Source: Pseudomonas sp. RIT-PI-q
GTDB taxonomy: Bacteria > Pseudomonadota > Gammaproteobacteria > Pseudomonadales > Pseudomonadaceae
Assembly (NCBI RefSeq): GCF_001297125.1
Contig: NZ_LHPC01000025.1
Coordinates: forward strand, 248,001 to 312,000
Reading direction: 5' to 3'
Length of the DNA stretch: 64,000 nt
Of this stretch, positions 54,920 through 64,000 are shown piece after piece. The notes under the pieces are model-generated. The model made no database searches, was not told the origin of the DNA, and saw nothing but the letters and a program-made list of their open reading frames with translations. Numbering within the stretch: position 1 is the stretch's first letter; every line of letters starts with the position of its first letter. The position numbers were made by a program, and so were the translations under genes.

Positions 54920-56842
54920 ATGGTGCAGCTGTGTTCTATCGAGCAAGCGGTCGATGACGTTTTGGCACGGTTGCCAGCGCATATCCACATGGGCCTGCCC
55001 CTCGGCCTGGGCAAGCCCAACCCTTTCGTCAACGCGCTGTATCGGCGGATCGTGCAACTCCCTGAGCGGCAGCTAACCATTTACACCGCCCTGTGCCTCG
55101 GCCGCCCGTCCTTGGGTGACGGTTTGCAAAAGCGCTTTCTCGAACCCTTCATCGAACGGGTATTCGGCGACTATCCAGAACTGGATTTCCTCGCCGACCT
55201 GCATCGCGACAGTGTGCCGTCGAACATCCATATCCAGCAATTCTTCATGGCGCCCGGCAGCCTGCTCCACAGCACACAGGCCCAGCAGGACTACATCAGC
55301 AGCAACTACAGCCACGCCGCCCGCGACATCAACGCCGCCGGCTTGAACCTGGTCGCGCAACTGGTGGCCAGCCATGGCGAACATCCCGATCGCCTGAGCC
55401 TGAGCTGCAACCCGGACATCACCCTCGACCTGTTGCCGATGATCGCCAAACGCCGCGCGGCGGGGGAGACGATCCTGCTGGTAGGCCAGGTGCACAACGA
55501 CTTGCCCTACATGCCGGGCGACGCGGAAGTCGGCATGGATACCTTTGACCTGCTGATCGACGAGAAGGACAACACCACGCTGTTCTCCACCCCGAACATG
55601 CCGGTGGGTTTCCAGGATCACTTCATCGGCCTGCACGCCAGCACGCTGGTGCGCGACGGCGGCACCTTGCAGATCGGCATCGGCGCCATGGGCGACGCGC
55701 TGACCGCTGCGTTACTGGCGCGGCAGGCGGATAATGGCGGTTATAAGGCCTTGCTGGCCGACGTGAACCTCAGCCAGTGGGCGCAGTTGATTGAGCGCGA
55801 AGGTGGTCTCGAGCCGTTCGCCCAAGGCCTCTACGGTTGCAGCGAAATGTTCGTCAACGGCTTGCTGGTACTGGCCGATGCCGGGATCGTGCGGCGCAAG
55901 GTCTACCCGGACGTGCCGACCCAACAGCAAGCGAATGCCGGCACCCTCGACGAAGCCGCGCAGACTGATGGCATCTCGGTGCATGGCGGTTTCTTTCTCG
56001 GGCCGCGCAGTTTCTATGAGCGCTTGCGCGAGTTGCCGCAGAACAAACGGCTCGAATTCAACATGACCCGCATCAGCTACATCAACGAGCTCTACGGTCA
56101 GGAAGAACTCAAACGGCTGCAGCGCCTCGATGCACGCTTCATCAACACCGCGTTCACCATGACCCTGCTCGGCGCTGGCGTGGCTGATCAGCTGGAAGAC
56201 GGGCGCGTGCTCAGCGGCGTCGGCGGGCAGTACAACTTCGTGGTTCAGGGGCACGCGCTGGAAGGCGCGCGTTCGGTGTTGCTGCTGCGCAGCTGGCGCG
56301 AGGCGGGCGGTGAGGTGAGTTCGAACATCGTCTGGGAATACGGCCACTGCACGATCCCACGCCATCTGCGCGACATCGTGGTCACCGAATACGGCATCGC
56401 CGACCTGCGCGGCAAGAACGATGCGGCGGTGATCGAGGCGTTGCTGAACATCAGCGATTCACGCTTTCAGCCGGGGCTGATCGAGCAGGCGCAGAACGTT
56501 GGCAAATTGCCGAAAAACTTCCGCATCGATCCACGTTTCGCCGATAACAACCCGCAGCGTTTACAGGCGATTCAGGCGCTGCACCCGAACCTGTTTCCGG
56601 AATATCCGCTGGGCTGTGATTTCACCGAGGTTGAGCGCGATCTGCTGCGAGCGCTGAACTGGTTGAAGAGCAAGTTCAAACTCACCGAGATTCTGGAATT
56701 GGGCAAGGCGGCTCTGGACGCACCGGAGCCTGCAGCGTTTCCCGAACATCTGGAACGCATGCAGCTGACCAACCCGGAAGGGCTGAAAGAGGATTTGTTC
56801 CAGCGGCTACTGCTCACCGGCCTTAAAGCCACCGAGCAATAA
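54920..56842 (+). CDS. Acetyl-CoA hydrolase/transferase family protein
   Basis: A 640-residue CoA-transferase-like protein. It has the typical C-terminal domain: GVGGQYNFVVQGHALEGARSVLLL near residue 435, and RDIVVTEYGIADLRGKND near residue 490. Family members use acetyl-CoA with succinate or water. The start at 54920 follows AGGGAGG. PAO1 has poxB in this position by memory, so this gene is a replacement. The exact reaction is uncertain, either acetyl-CoA hydrolysis or transfer. Confidence 0.85.
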   Translation: MVQLCSIEQAVDDVLARLPAHIHMGLPLGLGKPNPFVNALYRRIVQLPERQLTIYTALCLGRPSLGDGLQKRFLEPFIERVFGDYPELDFLADLHRDSVPSNIHIQQFFMAPGSLLHSTQAQQDYISSNYSHAARDINAAGLNLVAQLVASHGEHPDRLSLSCNPDITLDLLPMIAKRRAAGETILLVGQVHNDLPYMPGDAEVGMDTFDLLIDEKDNTTLFSTPNMPVGFQDHFIGLHASTLVRDGGTLQIGIGAMGDALTAALLARQADNGGYKALLADVNLSQWAQLIEREGGLEPFAQGLYGCSEMFVNGLLVLADAGIVRRKVYPDVPTQQQANAGTLDEAAQTDGISVHGGFFLGPRSFYERLRELPQNKRLEFNMTRISYINELYGQEELKRLQRLDARFINTAFTMTLLGAGVADQLEDGRVLSGVGGQYNFVVQGHALEGARSVLLLRSWREAGGEVSSNIVWEYGHCTIPRHLRDIVVTEYGIADLRGKNDAAVIEALLNISDSRFQPGLIEQAQNVGKLPKNFRIDPRFADNNPQRLQAIQALHPNLFPEYPLGCDFTEVERDLLRALNWLKSKFKLTEILELGKAALDAPEPAAFPEHLERMQLTNPEGLKEDLFQRLLLTGLKATEQ

Positions 56843-56862
56843 CCAGACACCACAATCCCCCG

Positions 56863-57015
56863 TATGAACTGGCTTGCCAGCGAAGAAGCCATCACATCCA
56901 ACGTCAATGTTGGCTGTCACACCGCCTTCGCTGGCAAGCCAGCTCCTACAGGTTTATGTCGGCCACAAAATTTGGCACGACACAAACCCTGTAGGCGCGA
57001 GGCTTGCCCGCGAAG
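56863..57015. repeat. REPIN plus one solitary REP
   Basis: A partly degraded GGCTTGCCAGCGAAG copy (56863-56885) and a good inverted copy (56926-56950) make a pair. A separate copy of the GGCTTGCCCGCGAAG type lies at 56990-57015 and is unpaired. This is the only three-copy site seen. It lies in the 210 bases between convergent genes. Confidence 0.8.
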
Positions 57016-57052
57016 AACGATGACGCGGTTCATCAGAAGAACCGCATCACCC

Positions 57053-57664
<612 letters not shown>

Positions 57665-57681
57665 TTAAAAAGTAGTCGATT

Positions 57682-59691
57682 CTAGCGCTTTAACATCGCG
57701 CGTATATCCGCCAATGCGGTATTGCCGCGAACGGCTTTGACTTCAACGGGTGTGTCGTCGGTGCCTTCCCAGGCCAGGTCGTCCGGCGGCAGTTCATCGA
57801 GGAAGCGGCTCGGCGCGCAGTCGATGATCTCGCCGTATTGCTTACGCTTGGCGGCGAAGGTGAAGGCCAGCGTCTGACGTGCGCGGGTAATGCCCACGTA
57901 GGCCAGGCGGCGCTCTTCTTCGATGGTGTCGGCTTCGATGCTGGAGCGGTGTGGGAGGATTTCCTCTTCCATGCCCATGATGAACACGTAGGGAAATTCC
58001 AGACCCTTGGAGGCGTGCAAGGTCATCATCTGCACACCTTCGGCACCGTCTTCCTCTTCCTGCTGACGTTCCAGCATGTCGCGCAGGACGAGTTTGCCGA
58101 TGGCGTCTTCGACGGTCATCTCGCCTTCTTCGTCCTTCTCCAGCGTGTTCTTCAGCGCCTCGATCAGGAACCAGACGTTGCCCATGCGGTAGTCGGCGGC
58201 CTTGTCGCTGGAGCTGTTGGTGCGCAGCCAGTTCTCGTAGTCGATGTCCATGACCATGCTGCGCAGGGCCGAGATCGGGTCTTCGCCGGCGCATTGCTCC
58301 CGGACCCGGTCCATGAAGCGCTTGAAGCGCGACAGGCGATCGGTGAAGCGCGCATCCAGATGTTCGCCCAGGCCGATTTCGTCGGTGGCGGCGTACATTG
58401 AGATTTTTCGCTCGGTGGCGTAGTTGCCAAGCTTTTCCAGCGTGGTCGAACCGATCTCCCGGCGTGGGACGTTGATCACCCGCAGGAAGGCGTTGTCGTC
58501 GTCCGGGTTCACGATCAGGCGGAAGTAGGCCATCAGGTCTTTCACTTCCTGACGTCCGAAAAAGCTGTTGCCGCCGGACAGTCGGTAAGGAATCTGATGG
58601 TGCTGCAGCTTCAGCTCGATCAGCTTGGCCTGATAGTTACCGCGATACAGGATGGCGAAATCGCTGTACGGCCGATCCGTGCGCAAGTGCAGGGTCAGCA
58701 ATTCCACGGCCACGCGCTCGGCTTCGGCGTCTTCGTTGCGGCAACGGATCACGCGGATCTCGTCGCCGTGGCCCATCTCGCTCCACAGTTGTTTTTCAAA
58801 CTCGTGGGGATTGTTCGAAATCAGCACGTTGGCGCAACGCAGGATGCGGCTGGTGGAGCGGTAGTTCTGCTCCAGCATGACGACTTTCAGCGACGGATAG
58901 TCGTCCTTGAGTAGCATCAGGTTTTCCGGGCGGGCGCCGCGCCAGGCGTAGATCGATTGATCGTCGTCGCCCACCACGGTGAACTGGTTGCGCGTGCCGA
59001 TCAGCAGTTTCACCAGCAAGTACTGGCTGGCGTTGGTGTCCTGGTATTCGTCCACCAGCAGGTAGCGGACTTTGTTCTGCCATTTTTCGAGAATGTCGGC
59101 GTGTTCCTGGAACAGCTTCACCGGCAGCAGGATCAGGTCGTCGAAGTCCACCGCGTTGAACGCCTTGAGCGTGCGCTGATAGTGGGTATAGACGATGGCG
59201 GCGGTCTGCTCCTTGGGATTACGCGCGTTTTCCAAGGCTTCGGCCGGCAGGATCAGGTCGTTTTTCCACGAGCCGATCATGTTCTTGATCTCGTCGACGC
59301 CGTCGTCGCCCGCGTATTCCTTCTGCATGATGTCGGTCATCAGCGCTTTGACATCGGTCTCGTCGAAGATCGAGAAACCCGGCTTGTAGCCCAGCCGCAC
59401 GTGTTCCTTGCGGATGATGTTCAAGCCCAGGTTGTGGAAGGTGCAGACCGTCAGGCCGCGACCTTCGCCACCCTTGAGCAGGGTGCCGACCCGCTCCTTC
59501 ATCTCGCGCGCGGCCTTGTTGGTAAAGGTCATGGCGACGATGTACTGGGCGCGGATGCCACAATTCTGGATCAGGTGCGCAATTTTGCGGGTGATCACGC
59601 TCGTCTTGCCGGAGCCTGCGCCGGCGAGCACCAAAAGAGGGCCGCCGACGTAGCTCACGGCTTCTTGCTGCCGGGGATTGAGTCGGGACAT
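57682..59691 (-). CDS. rep: ATP-dependent DNA helicase Rep
   Basis: A 669-residue UvrD/Rep-family helicase, matching the length of Rep. The P-loop LAGAGSGKT is at residues 22-30. Later motifs include the DEYQDTN site, VGDDDQSIYAWRGA, and LMTLHASKGLEFPYV. Rep helps forks pass obstacles. I chose the ATG at 59691 (MSRLNPRQQEAVSY); upstream ATGs in frame add unconserved residues. It is divergent from the GGDEF-EAL gene. Confidence 0.97.
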   Translation of the reverse strand: MSRLNPRQQEAVSYVGGPLLVLAGAGSGKTSVITRKIAHLIQNCGIRAQYIVAMTFTNKAAREMKERVGTLLKGGEGRGLTVCTFHNLGLNIIRKEHVRLGYKPGFSIFDETDVKALMTDIMQKEYAGDDGVDEIKNMIGSWKNDLILPAEALENARNPKEQTAAIVYTHYQRTLKAFNAVDFDDLILLPVKLFQEHADILEKWQNKVRYLLVDEYQDTNASQYLLVKLLIGTRNQFTVVGDDDQSIYAWRGARPENLMLLKDDYPSLKVVMLEQNYRSTSRILRCANVLISNNPHEFEKQLWSEMGHGDEIRVIRCRNEDAEAERVAVELLTLHLRTDRPYSDFAILYRGNYQAKLIELKLQHHQIPYRLSGGNSFFGRQEVKDLMAYFRLIVNPDDDNAFLRVINVPRREIGSTTLEKLGNYATERKISMYAATDEIGLGEHLDARFTDRLSRFKRFMDRVREQCAGEDPISALRSMVMDIDYENWLRTNSSSDKAADYRMGNVWFLIEALKNTLEKDEEGEMTVEDAIGKLVLRDMLERQQEEEDGAEGVQMMTLHASKGLEFPYVFIMGMEEEILPHRSSIEADTIEEERRLAYVGITRARQTLAFTFAAKRKQYGEIIDCAPSRFLDELPPDDLAWEGTDDTPVEVKAVRGNTALADIRAMLKR

Positions 59692-59889
59692 ACAGGATTG
59701 TCGGAAGTCGTTTGCGAAATGGGCCGGCATTTTAACAGGCTCAGCGAATTGTGCTGCTCTCTCCGACTTGTGACGCAGCACGCGATCTCTAATTGCCGGT
59801 TTTGTTACTTTCACGCAGGATGCGCAGTGGAATTGCGACTAATGTCCGTAACGCCTGATGCTAAAGCCACGTTTGATAATCGATGTCAT

Positions 59890-59918
59890 TTGGTCATTGG
59901 TTAGGGGCGCGGCATAAT
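59890..59918 (+). promoter_or_regulatory. Likely sigma70 promoter of the GGDEF-EAL gene
   Basis: TTGGTC (-35, 59890-59895), 17 bases, CATAAT (-10, 59913-59918), 39 bases before the TTG start. Confidence 0.55.
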
Positions 59919-59957
59919 GCCCGCCGCCTACATCTTTGCAGAGTCTAGGGAGCTAGC

Positions 59958-61631
59958 TTGTCTACGCCTGTCGAACCCTTGCGTTTGCTGCTACTGGCTG
60001 AAGAGCCAGCGTGGGCAGCGTTGTTGCGCGAGTGTCTGGCTCCGATGGGGAGCTCGGCCGTGCTGATCAGCGCGCCGAGCTGGGAGTCAGTCAGCAGTCT
60101 GTTCGAAGACAACCGCAGCGCGGTGTTGTTGACGATCCCGGCTCTCCAGCCTTTGCCTGGCCAATGCAGCCTGCCGACCGTGTTGCTGCTCGAGCATGAG
60201 CCGCTGACGCCACCCGACGGTGTGAGCGACTGGCTGGTGCGCGATCTGCTCGATCCCGGCATGTTGCGCCGTTGCCTGCGCCATGTGCGCGAGCGTGGCT
60301 TGCTGGAAAACACCCTGCAACGGCTGGCCGAGCAAGACCCACTGACCGGCATCGCCAACCGCCAGGGTTTCCAGACCTTGCTGGCAGCGCGCCTGGTGGA
60401 AAACGACGGTCGCGGTTTGGCCCTCGGTCACCTCGACCTCGACAACTTCCGTCACGCCAACGATGCCCTCGGTCATCAGGCTGGCGACCGCCTGATCTTG
60501 CAAGTGGTCGCGCGGTTGAAAAGCCAGCTTGAGGCCGGCGATCAACTGGCGCGGCTGGGCAGCGACGAGTTCGCCCTGCTGATCGACACCCGCCGCGCCC
60601 CGCAGCGCGCCGAGTGGATGGCCGAACGCATCACCGAAGCGCTGGCCGAACCTTATTGGGTCGACGGCGAAAGCCTGTTGATCGGTTCCAGCCTCGGTAT
60701 CGCCCACGCCCGCGCGCAAGCCGGTGCCGACCCGCTGATGTGGCACGCACACATCGCCATGCAGCAGGCCAAGAGCACGCAGGGCTGCACCTTTCACATC
60801 TTCAACGAGCGCATCAACCGCAATGCCCGCAGCATGGCCGACCTGGAAAGTGAGCTGCGCCGGGCCTTGCGTCGCGATGAGCTGGAATTGCATTACCAGC
60901 CACGCCTGAACCTAGAGGACGGGCAGATCGTCGGCCTCGAAGCCTTGGTGCGCTGGCGTCACGCCGAGCGCGGGTTGCTGGCGCCGAGCGAATTTGTTCC
61001 GTTGGCCGAGCAAAGCGGTTTGATCGTGCCACTGGGTTACTGGGTTATCTCCCGGGCCTTGCGTGACATGCAGGCGTTGCGCGAACGAGGTTTGCCGGCG
61101 CTGCACATGGCGATCAACCTGTCGTTCCGGCAGTTCCAGGACAGCCAATTACTGTCGACCCTGAGCCGGCTGATTGCCGAGCGCGGTGTCGAGGCGCAAT
61201 GGCTGGAATTCGAACTGACCGAAACCGCGGTCATGCGCCGCAGCGATCTGGTGAAGCAGACCATGGACGCCCTCGGACGCTTGGGTGTGCGCTTCTCCCT
61301 CGACGATTTCGGCACCGGGTTCTCCTCGTTCGTGCACCTCAACAGCCTGCCGATTGCCTTGCTCAAGGTCGACAAGAGTTTTGTCGGCGGCATGGAGGAG
61401 CGCGAGGAAAATCGCAAACTGGTGCACGCGATGATCAACCTGGCCCACAACCTCAACCTTGAAGTGGTCGCCGAAGGTGTGGAAACGGCTGAGCAGCTGG
61501 AGTTGTTACGCGGCTTCGGTTGCGATCAGGTGCAGGGGTATCTGATTAGCAAGCCGTTGCCGCTGGCGGGGGTGATTGGGGACCTGACCTTCGACAGCCG
61601 CCCGCAGCCGCCACTGGAAGTCGTGAGCTAA
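59958..61631 (+). CDS. proE: GGDEF-EAL protein, probable c-di-GMP phosphodiesterase (ProE-like)
   Basis: A 557-residue protein. The first 125 residues look like a receiver-type fold without the usual aspartate site. A GGDEF domain follows with the motif degenerate to GSDEF at residues 201-205, so synthesis of c-di-GMP is unlikely. The EAL domain starts with EALVRWR at residue 328 and keeps DDFGTGFSSFVHL and ETAEQLELLRGFGCDQVQGY, so it can hydrolyse c-di-GMP. The first codon is TTG at 59958 after GGGAGCT. PAO1 ProE (PA5295) is the probable counterpart. Confidence 0.9.
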   Translation: MSTPVEPLRLLLLAEEPAWAALLRECLAPMGSSAVLISAPSWESVSSLFEDNRSAVLLTIPALQPLPGQCSLPTVLLLEHEPLTPPDGVSDWLVRDLLDPGMLRRCLRHVRERGLLENTLQRLAEQDPLTGIANRQGFQTLLAARLVENDGRGLALGHLDLDNFRHANDALGHQAGDRLILQVVARLKSQLEAGDQLARLGSDEFALLIDTRRAPQRAEWMAERITEALAEPYWVDGESLLIGSSLGIAHARAQAGADPLMWHAHIAMQQAKSTQGCTFHIFNERINRNARSMADLESELRRALRRDELELHYQPRLNLEDGQIVGLEALVRWRHAERGLLAPSEFVPLAEQSGLIVPLGYWVISRALRDMQALRERGLPALHMAINLSFRQFQDSQLLSTLSRLIAERGVEAQWLEFELTETAVMRRSDLVKQTMDALGRLGVRFSLDDFGTGFSSFVHLNSLPIALLKVDKSFVGGMEEREENRKLVHAMINLAHNLNLEVVAEGVETAEQLELLRGFGCDQVQGYLISKPLPLAGVIGDLTFDSRPQPPLEVVS

Positions 61632-61648
61632 CCCTCCTGGACCGAACC

Positions 61649-61740
61649 TGTAGGAGCGAGGCTTACCCGCGAAGGCGTCGTATCAGTCGACATTGTTGTT
61701 AACTGACACGACGCCTTCGCGGGCAAGCCTCGCTCCTACA
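61649..61740. repeat. REPIN with long arms, TGTAGGAGCGAGGCTTACCCGCGAAGGCGTCGT type
   Basis: Inverted copies at 61649-61681 and 61708-61740, complementary over 33 bases with one difference (TTACCC against TTGCCC). It lies between convergent proE and the MATE gene and probably ends both transcripts. Confidence 0.9.
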
Positions 61741-61746
61741 GGGATC

Positions 61747-63141
61747 TCATTCGGTCTGAATGGCCTCGAAACGTTGTTGTGCCGGCTCCCGCCGAATCCT
61801 CCGCTTCATCTTCCACTCAAACGCCAATGTCAAACTCACCGCCGCGCACGCCAGCCCCAGCGCCAGGCCCCACCAGACGCCCGTCGGGCCCCAGTGCAAA
61901 TGGAAGGCCATCCACCAGGCGGCCGGTGCACCAATCAGCCAATAGCAACCCAGGCCAACAAGAAAGGTGGTCTTGGCATCCTTGGGCCCGCGAATGCAGC
62001 CCAGGGCGATGGTTTGCGTGCCGTCGAACAGCTCGAGCCGCGCTGCCACCGCCAACAGGCTCACCGCCAGGTTGATGACGTCGCGAAACGCCGGGTCATT
62101 ATGGTCGAGGAACAAGCCGATCAACTGGTTCGGCAGCAGCCAGAAGACCATCGCAAAGCCGAGCACCGCCGCCGCGCCGAAGGCGATGCCGACCCGGCCG
62201 GCCAGCCGTGCATCGAGCAATTGCCCGGCGCCATAGTGCTGGCCGCTGCGCATGGTGATCGCATAGGAAATGCCCGCCGGAACCATGAACGCCACCGAGA
62301 CGATTTGCAGGGCAATCTGGTGGGCGCCCAGTTGCGTACTGCCCATGGTGCCCATGCACAGCGCGGCGAAGGCAAACAATCCGACTTCCACCGCGTAGGT
62401 GCCACCGATCGGCAGGCCGAGGCGCCACAGTTCTTTCAAGTACCGACGGTTGGGCCGCGACAACCCCTGGCGCAACGGATAGGCGTCGTAGGCCGGATGC
62501 TTGCGAAGGTGCAACGCCAGCGCCACGGCCATCAGGTTGGCGACAATCGCGGTCACCAGGCCGATCCCTACCAGACCCATTTTCGGCAAGCCGAACATGC
62601 CGGTGATCAACGCATAGTTGAGTAGGAAGTTGGCCACGGTGCCGCCGAGGCTAATGACCATCACTGGCGTCGCCCGGCCGATGGCGCTGGTGAAACCGCG
62701 CAGGGCCATGAAGCTCAGGTAGCCGGGCAGGGCGAACGGCAGGATCAGCAGGAACTGCCCGGCCGCCTGGACGTTGGTTTCGGTTTGCCCGAACAGTAGC
62801 AACACCGGTTTGAGGTTCCACAGCAGCAGCCCGGCCACCAGCGCCATCAACCACGCCAGCCACAACCCGGCCTGGGTCAGCCGCGCGGCACCGACGATGT
62901 CGCCGGCGCCCTGACGGATCGCCACCAGGGTGCCGACCGCCGCGATCACGCCAATGCAGAAAATCGACACGAACGAATAGGACGCCGCACCCAGTCCGCC
63001 ACCGGCCAGGGCTTCGGGGCTCAGGCGCGCCATCATCAAGGTGTCGGTGAGGACCATTAGCATGTGCGCCAGCTGCGAGGCGATCAGCGGCCCCGCCAGC
63101 CGCAGGATGGCCCAGAGTTCAATACGCGCTGGATGCTTCAT
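61747..63141 (-). CDS. MATE-family multidrug exporter (NorM-like)
   Basis: A 464-residue protein with about 12 membrane segments in two similar halves. It starts ELWAILRLAGPLIASQLAHMLM, and the conserved GGGLGAASYS is near residue 48. Members export cationic drugs with Na+ or H+. GTG at 63150 and ATG at 63147 are alternative starts; I favour 63141. A LysR regulator is encoded divergently 177 bases away and may control it. Confidence 0.9.
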   Translation of the reverse strand: MKHPARIELWAILRLAGPLIASQLAHMLMVLTDTLMMARLSPEALAGGGLGAASYSFVSIFCIGVIAAVGTLVAIRQGAGDIVGAARLTQAGLWLAWLMALVAGLLLWNLKPVLLLFGQTETNVQAAGQFLLILPFALPGYLSFMALRGFTSAIGRATPVMVISLGGTVANFLLNYALITGMFGLPKMGLVGIGLVTAIVANLMAVALALHLRKHPAYDAYPLRQGLSRPNRRYLKELWRLGLPIGGTYAVEVGLFAFAALCMGTMGSTQLGAHQIALQIVSVAFMVPAGISYAITMRSGQHYGAGQLLDARLAGRVGIAFGAAAVLGFAMVFWLLPNQLIGLFLDHNDPAFRDVINLAVSLLAVAARLELFDGTQTIALGCIRGPKDAKTTFLVGLGCYWLIGAPAAWWMAFHLHWGPTGVWWGLALGLACAAVSLTLAFEWKMKRRIRREPAQQRFEAIQTE

Positions 63142-63318
63142 GATCATCACGCTCGGCTATTTAAGAGGAAAAGGAAAACCCAAAGAGATCTGGAAGGGTC
63201 GATTCTCGGCGCTCTGGAGGGTTTGCACAAAGGGATAAAAAGGATGGGTGGCATGATTAAAACTCATGCAGGGGAGTTTCTGATAAGTTGGCGGAATCCC
63301 GTTATAGGAGCTTTCCGA

Positions 63319-64000
63319 ATGTCCCGTCGTCTTCCTCCCTTGTATGCCCTGCGCGCATTCGAAGCGGCGGCGCGGCATAGCTCGTTTACTCGCGCTGCCG
63401 AAGAGTTGTCGATCACCCAAAGTGCGGTCAGCCGGCACATTCGTACGCTGGAAGAGCATTTCGCCTGTCGGCTGTTTCATCGCAGTGGGCGCAATCTGCA
63501 ATTGACCGAGTCGGCGCGGCTGATCCTGCCCGGCATTCGTGAAGGCTTCACGGCGCTTGAGCGGGCCTGCAATACCCTGCGCGCCGAGGATGACGTCCTG
63601 CGCATGAAGGCGCCGTCCACCCTGACCATGCGCTGGTTGCTGGCGCGGCTCAGCCGTTTCCGTCATTTGCAGCCGGGCAACGAGGTGCAGTTGACCAGCG
63701 CCTGGATGGACATCGACACCGTGGACTTCAACCACGAACCCTTCGACTGCGCCGTCATCCTCAGCAACGGAAATTTCCCACTGGACTGGGAGGCGACATT
63801 GTTGTTTCCGGAAGAGCTGATTCCAGTGGGCGCCCCCAATTTGCTGGACGACCAGCCGTGGGACGTTGCACGCCTGGCCAGCACTGAGCTGCTGCACCCG
63901 GCACCGGACCGTCGCGACTGGCGCAATTGGCTTGAGCGCATGGGTCTGTCTGATCAGGTGTCGCTCAAGGGCGGGCAGGTGTTCGACACGCTGGAGCTGG
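63319..64000 (+). CDS. LysR-family regulator, 3' end cut by the window
   Basis: 227 residues are visible of what is probably a protein of about 300. It begins MSRRLPPLYALRAFEAAAR, and the winged helix-turn-helix runs to LFHRSGRNLQLTESAR near residue 65. GcvA/AmpR-like sequence follows (FRHLQPGNEVQLT, then FDCAVIL). The ATG follows TAGGAGCTTTCCGA. The gene continues past base 64000. It is divergent from the MATE gene, which it may regulate. Confidence 0.88.
   Translation, partial: MSRRLPPLYALRAFEAAARHSSFTRAAEELSITQSAVSRHIRTLEEHFACRLFHRSGRNLQLTESARLILPGIREGFTALERACNTLRAEDDVLRMKAPSTLTMRWLLARLSRFRHLQPGNEVQLTSAWMDIDTVDFNHEPFDCAVILSNGNFPLDWEATLLFPEELIPVGAPNLLDDQPWDVARLASTELLHPAPDRRDWRNWLERMGLSDQVSLKGGQVFDTLEL

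Overview
The window is a piece of a Pseudomonas chromosome, most like the P. fluorescens group. Three things point there: high-GC coding sequence; intergenic REP pairs of the GTGGGAGCGGGCTTGCCCGCGA type; and a gene order from about 13.4 kb to the right end that follows, as I remember it, the PA5346-to-PA5293 stretch of P. aeruginosa PAO1 (HDOD protein, recG, oxyR, ridA, spoT, rpoZ, gmk, yicC, rph, crc, pyrE, argB, algC, dut, coaBC, radC, rpmBG, kauB, lrp, dadA, dadX, pauR, cytochrome c5, xpt, rep, proE, MATE, LysR). Both ends cut a gene: tssH/clpV on the left and a LysR regulator on the right.

Region 1 (1-11.6 kb) is the right half of a type VI secretion cluster in the order of the P. aeruginosa H2 locus: ClpV end, sigma54 activator, tiny lipoprotein, Fha, TssJ, TssK, TssL, TssM, PP2C phosphatase, Ser/Thr kinase. 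Region 2 (11.8-13.3 kb) is accessory: an SCP2-domain protein and a Fic toxin with a small overlapping partner. Region 3 (13.5-28.3 kb) is mostly housekeeping: recG, oxyR, the exbB-exbD-tonB energy-transduction operon (tonB carries a one-base frameshift in this sequence), spoT and rpoZ (ppGpp), gmk, yicC and rph. Region 4 (28.7-33.0 kb) carries gltS, crc and pyrE, then a three-gene operon of unknown function that is the best candidate here for something undescribed.

Region 5 (33-41 kb) has argB, algC, dut, coaBC, radC, a peptide-binding protein and the rpmB-rpmG ribosomal operon, which has a clear promoter and a structured leader. Region 6 (41-54 kb) gathers amine and D-amino-acid catabolism: a cupin, a KauB-type aldehyde dehydrogenase, a PauB/PuuB-type oxidase, Lrp/DadR with dadA-ridA-dadX, and PauR. 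Among these lie an MFS transporter, a phospholipase-D lipoprotein and a MocR regulator divergent from a DUF1127 gene. Region 7 (54-64 kb) has cytochrome c5, an acetyl-CoA hydrolase/transferase, xpt, rep, a GGDEF-EAL protein (ProE-like), a MATE exporter and a LysR regulator.

Seventeen intergenic sites hold REP sequences, nearly all as inverted pairs (REPINs). No RAYT transposase, insertion sequence, CRISPR array, rRNA or tRNA gene was seen.
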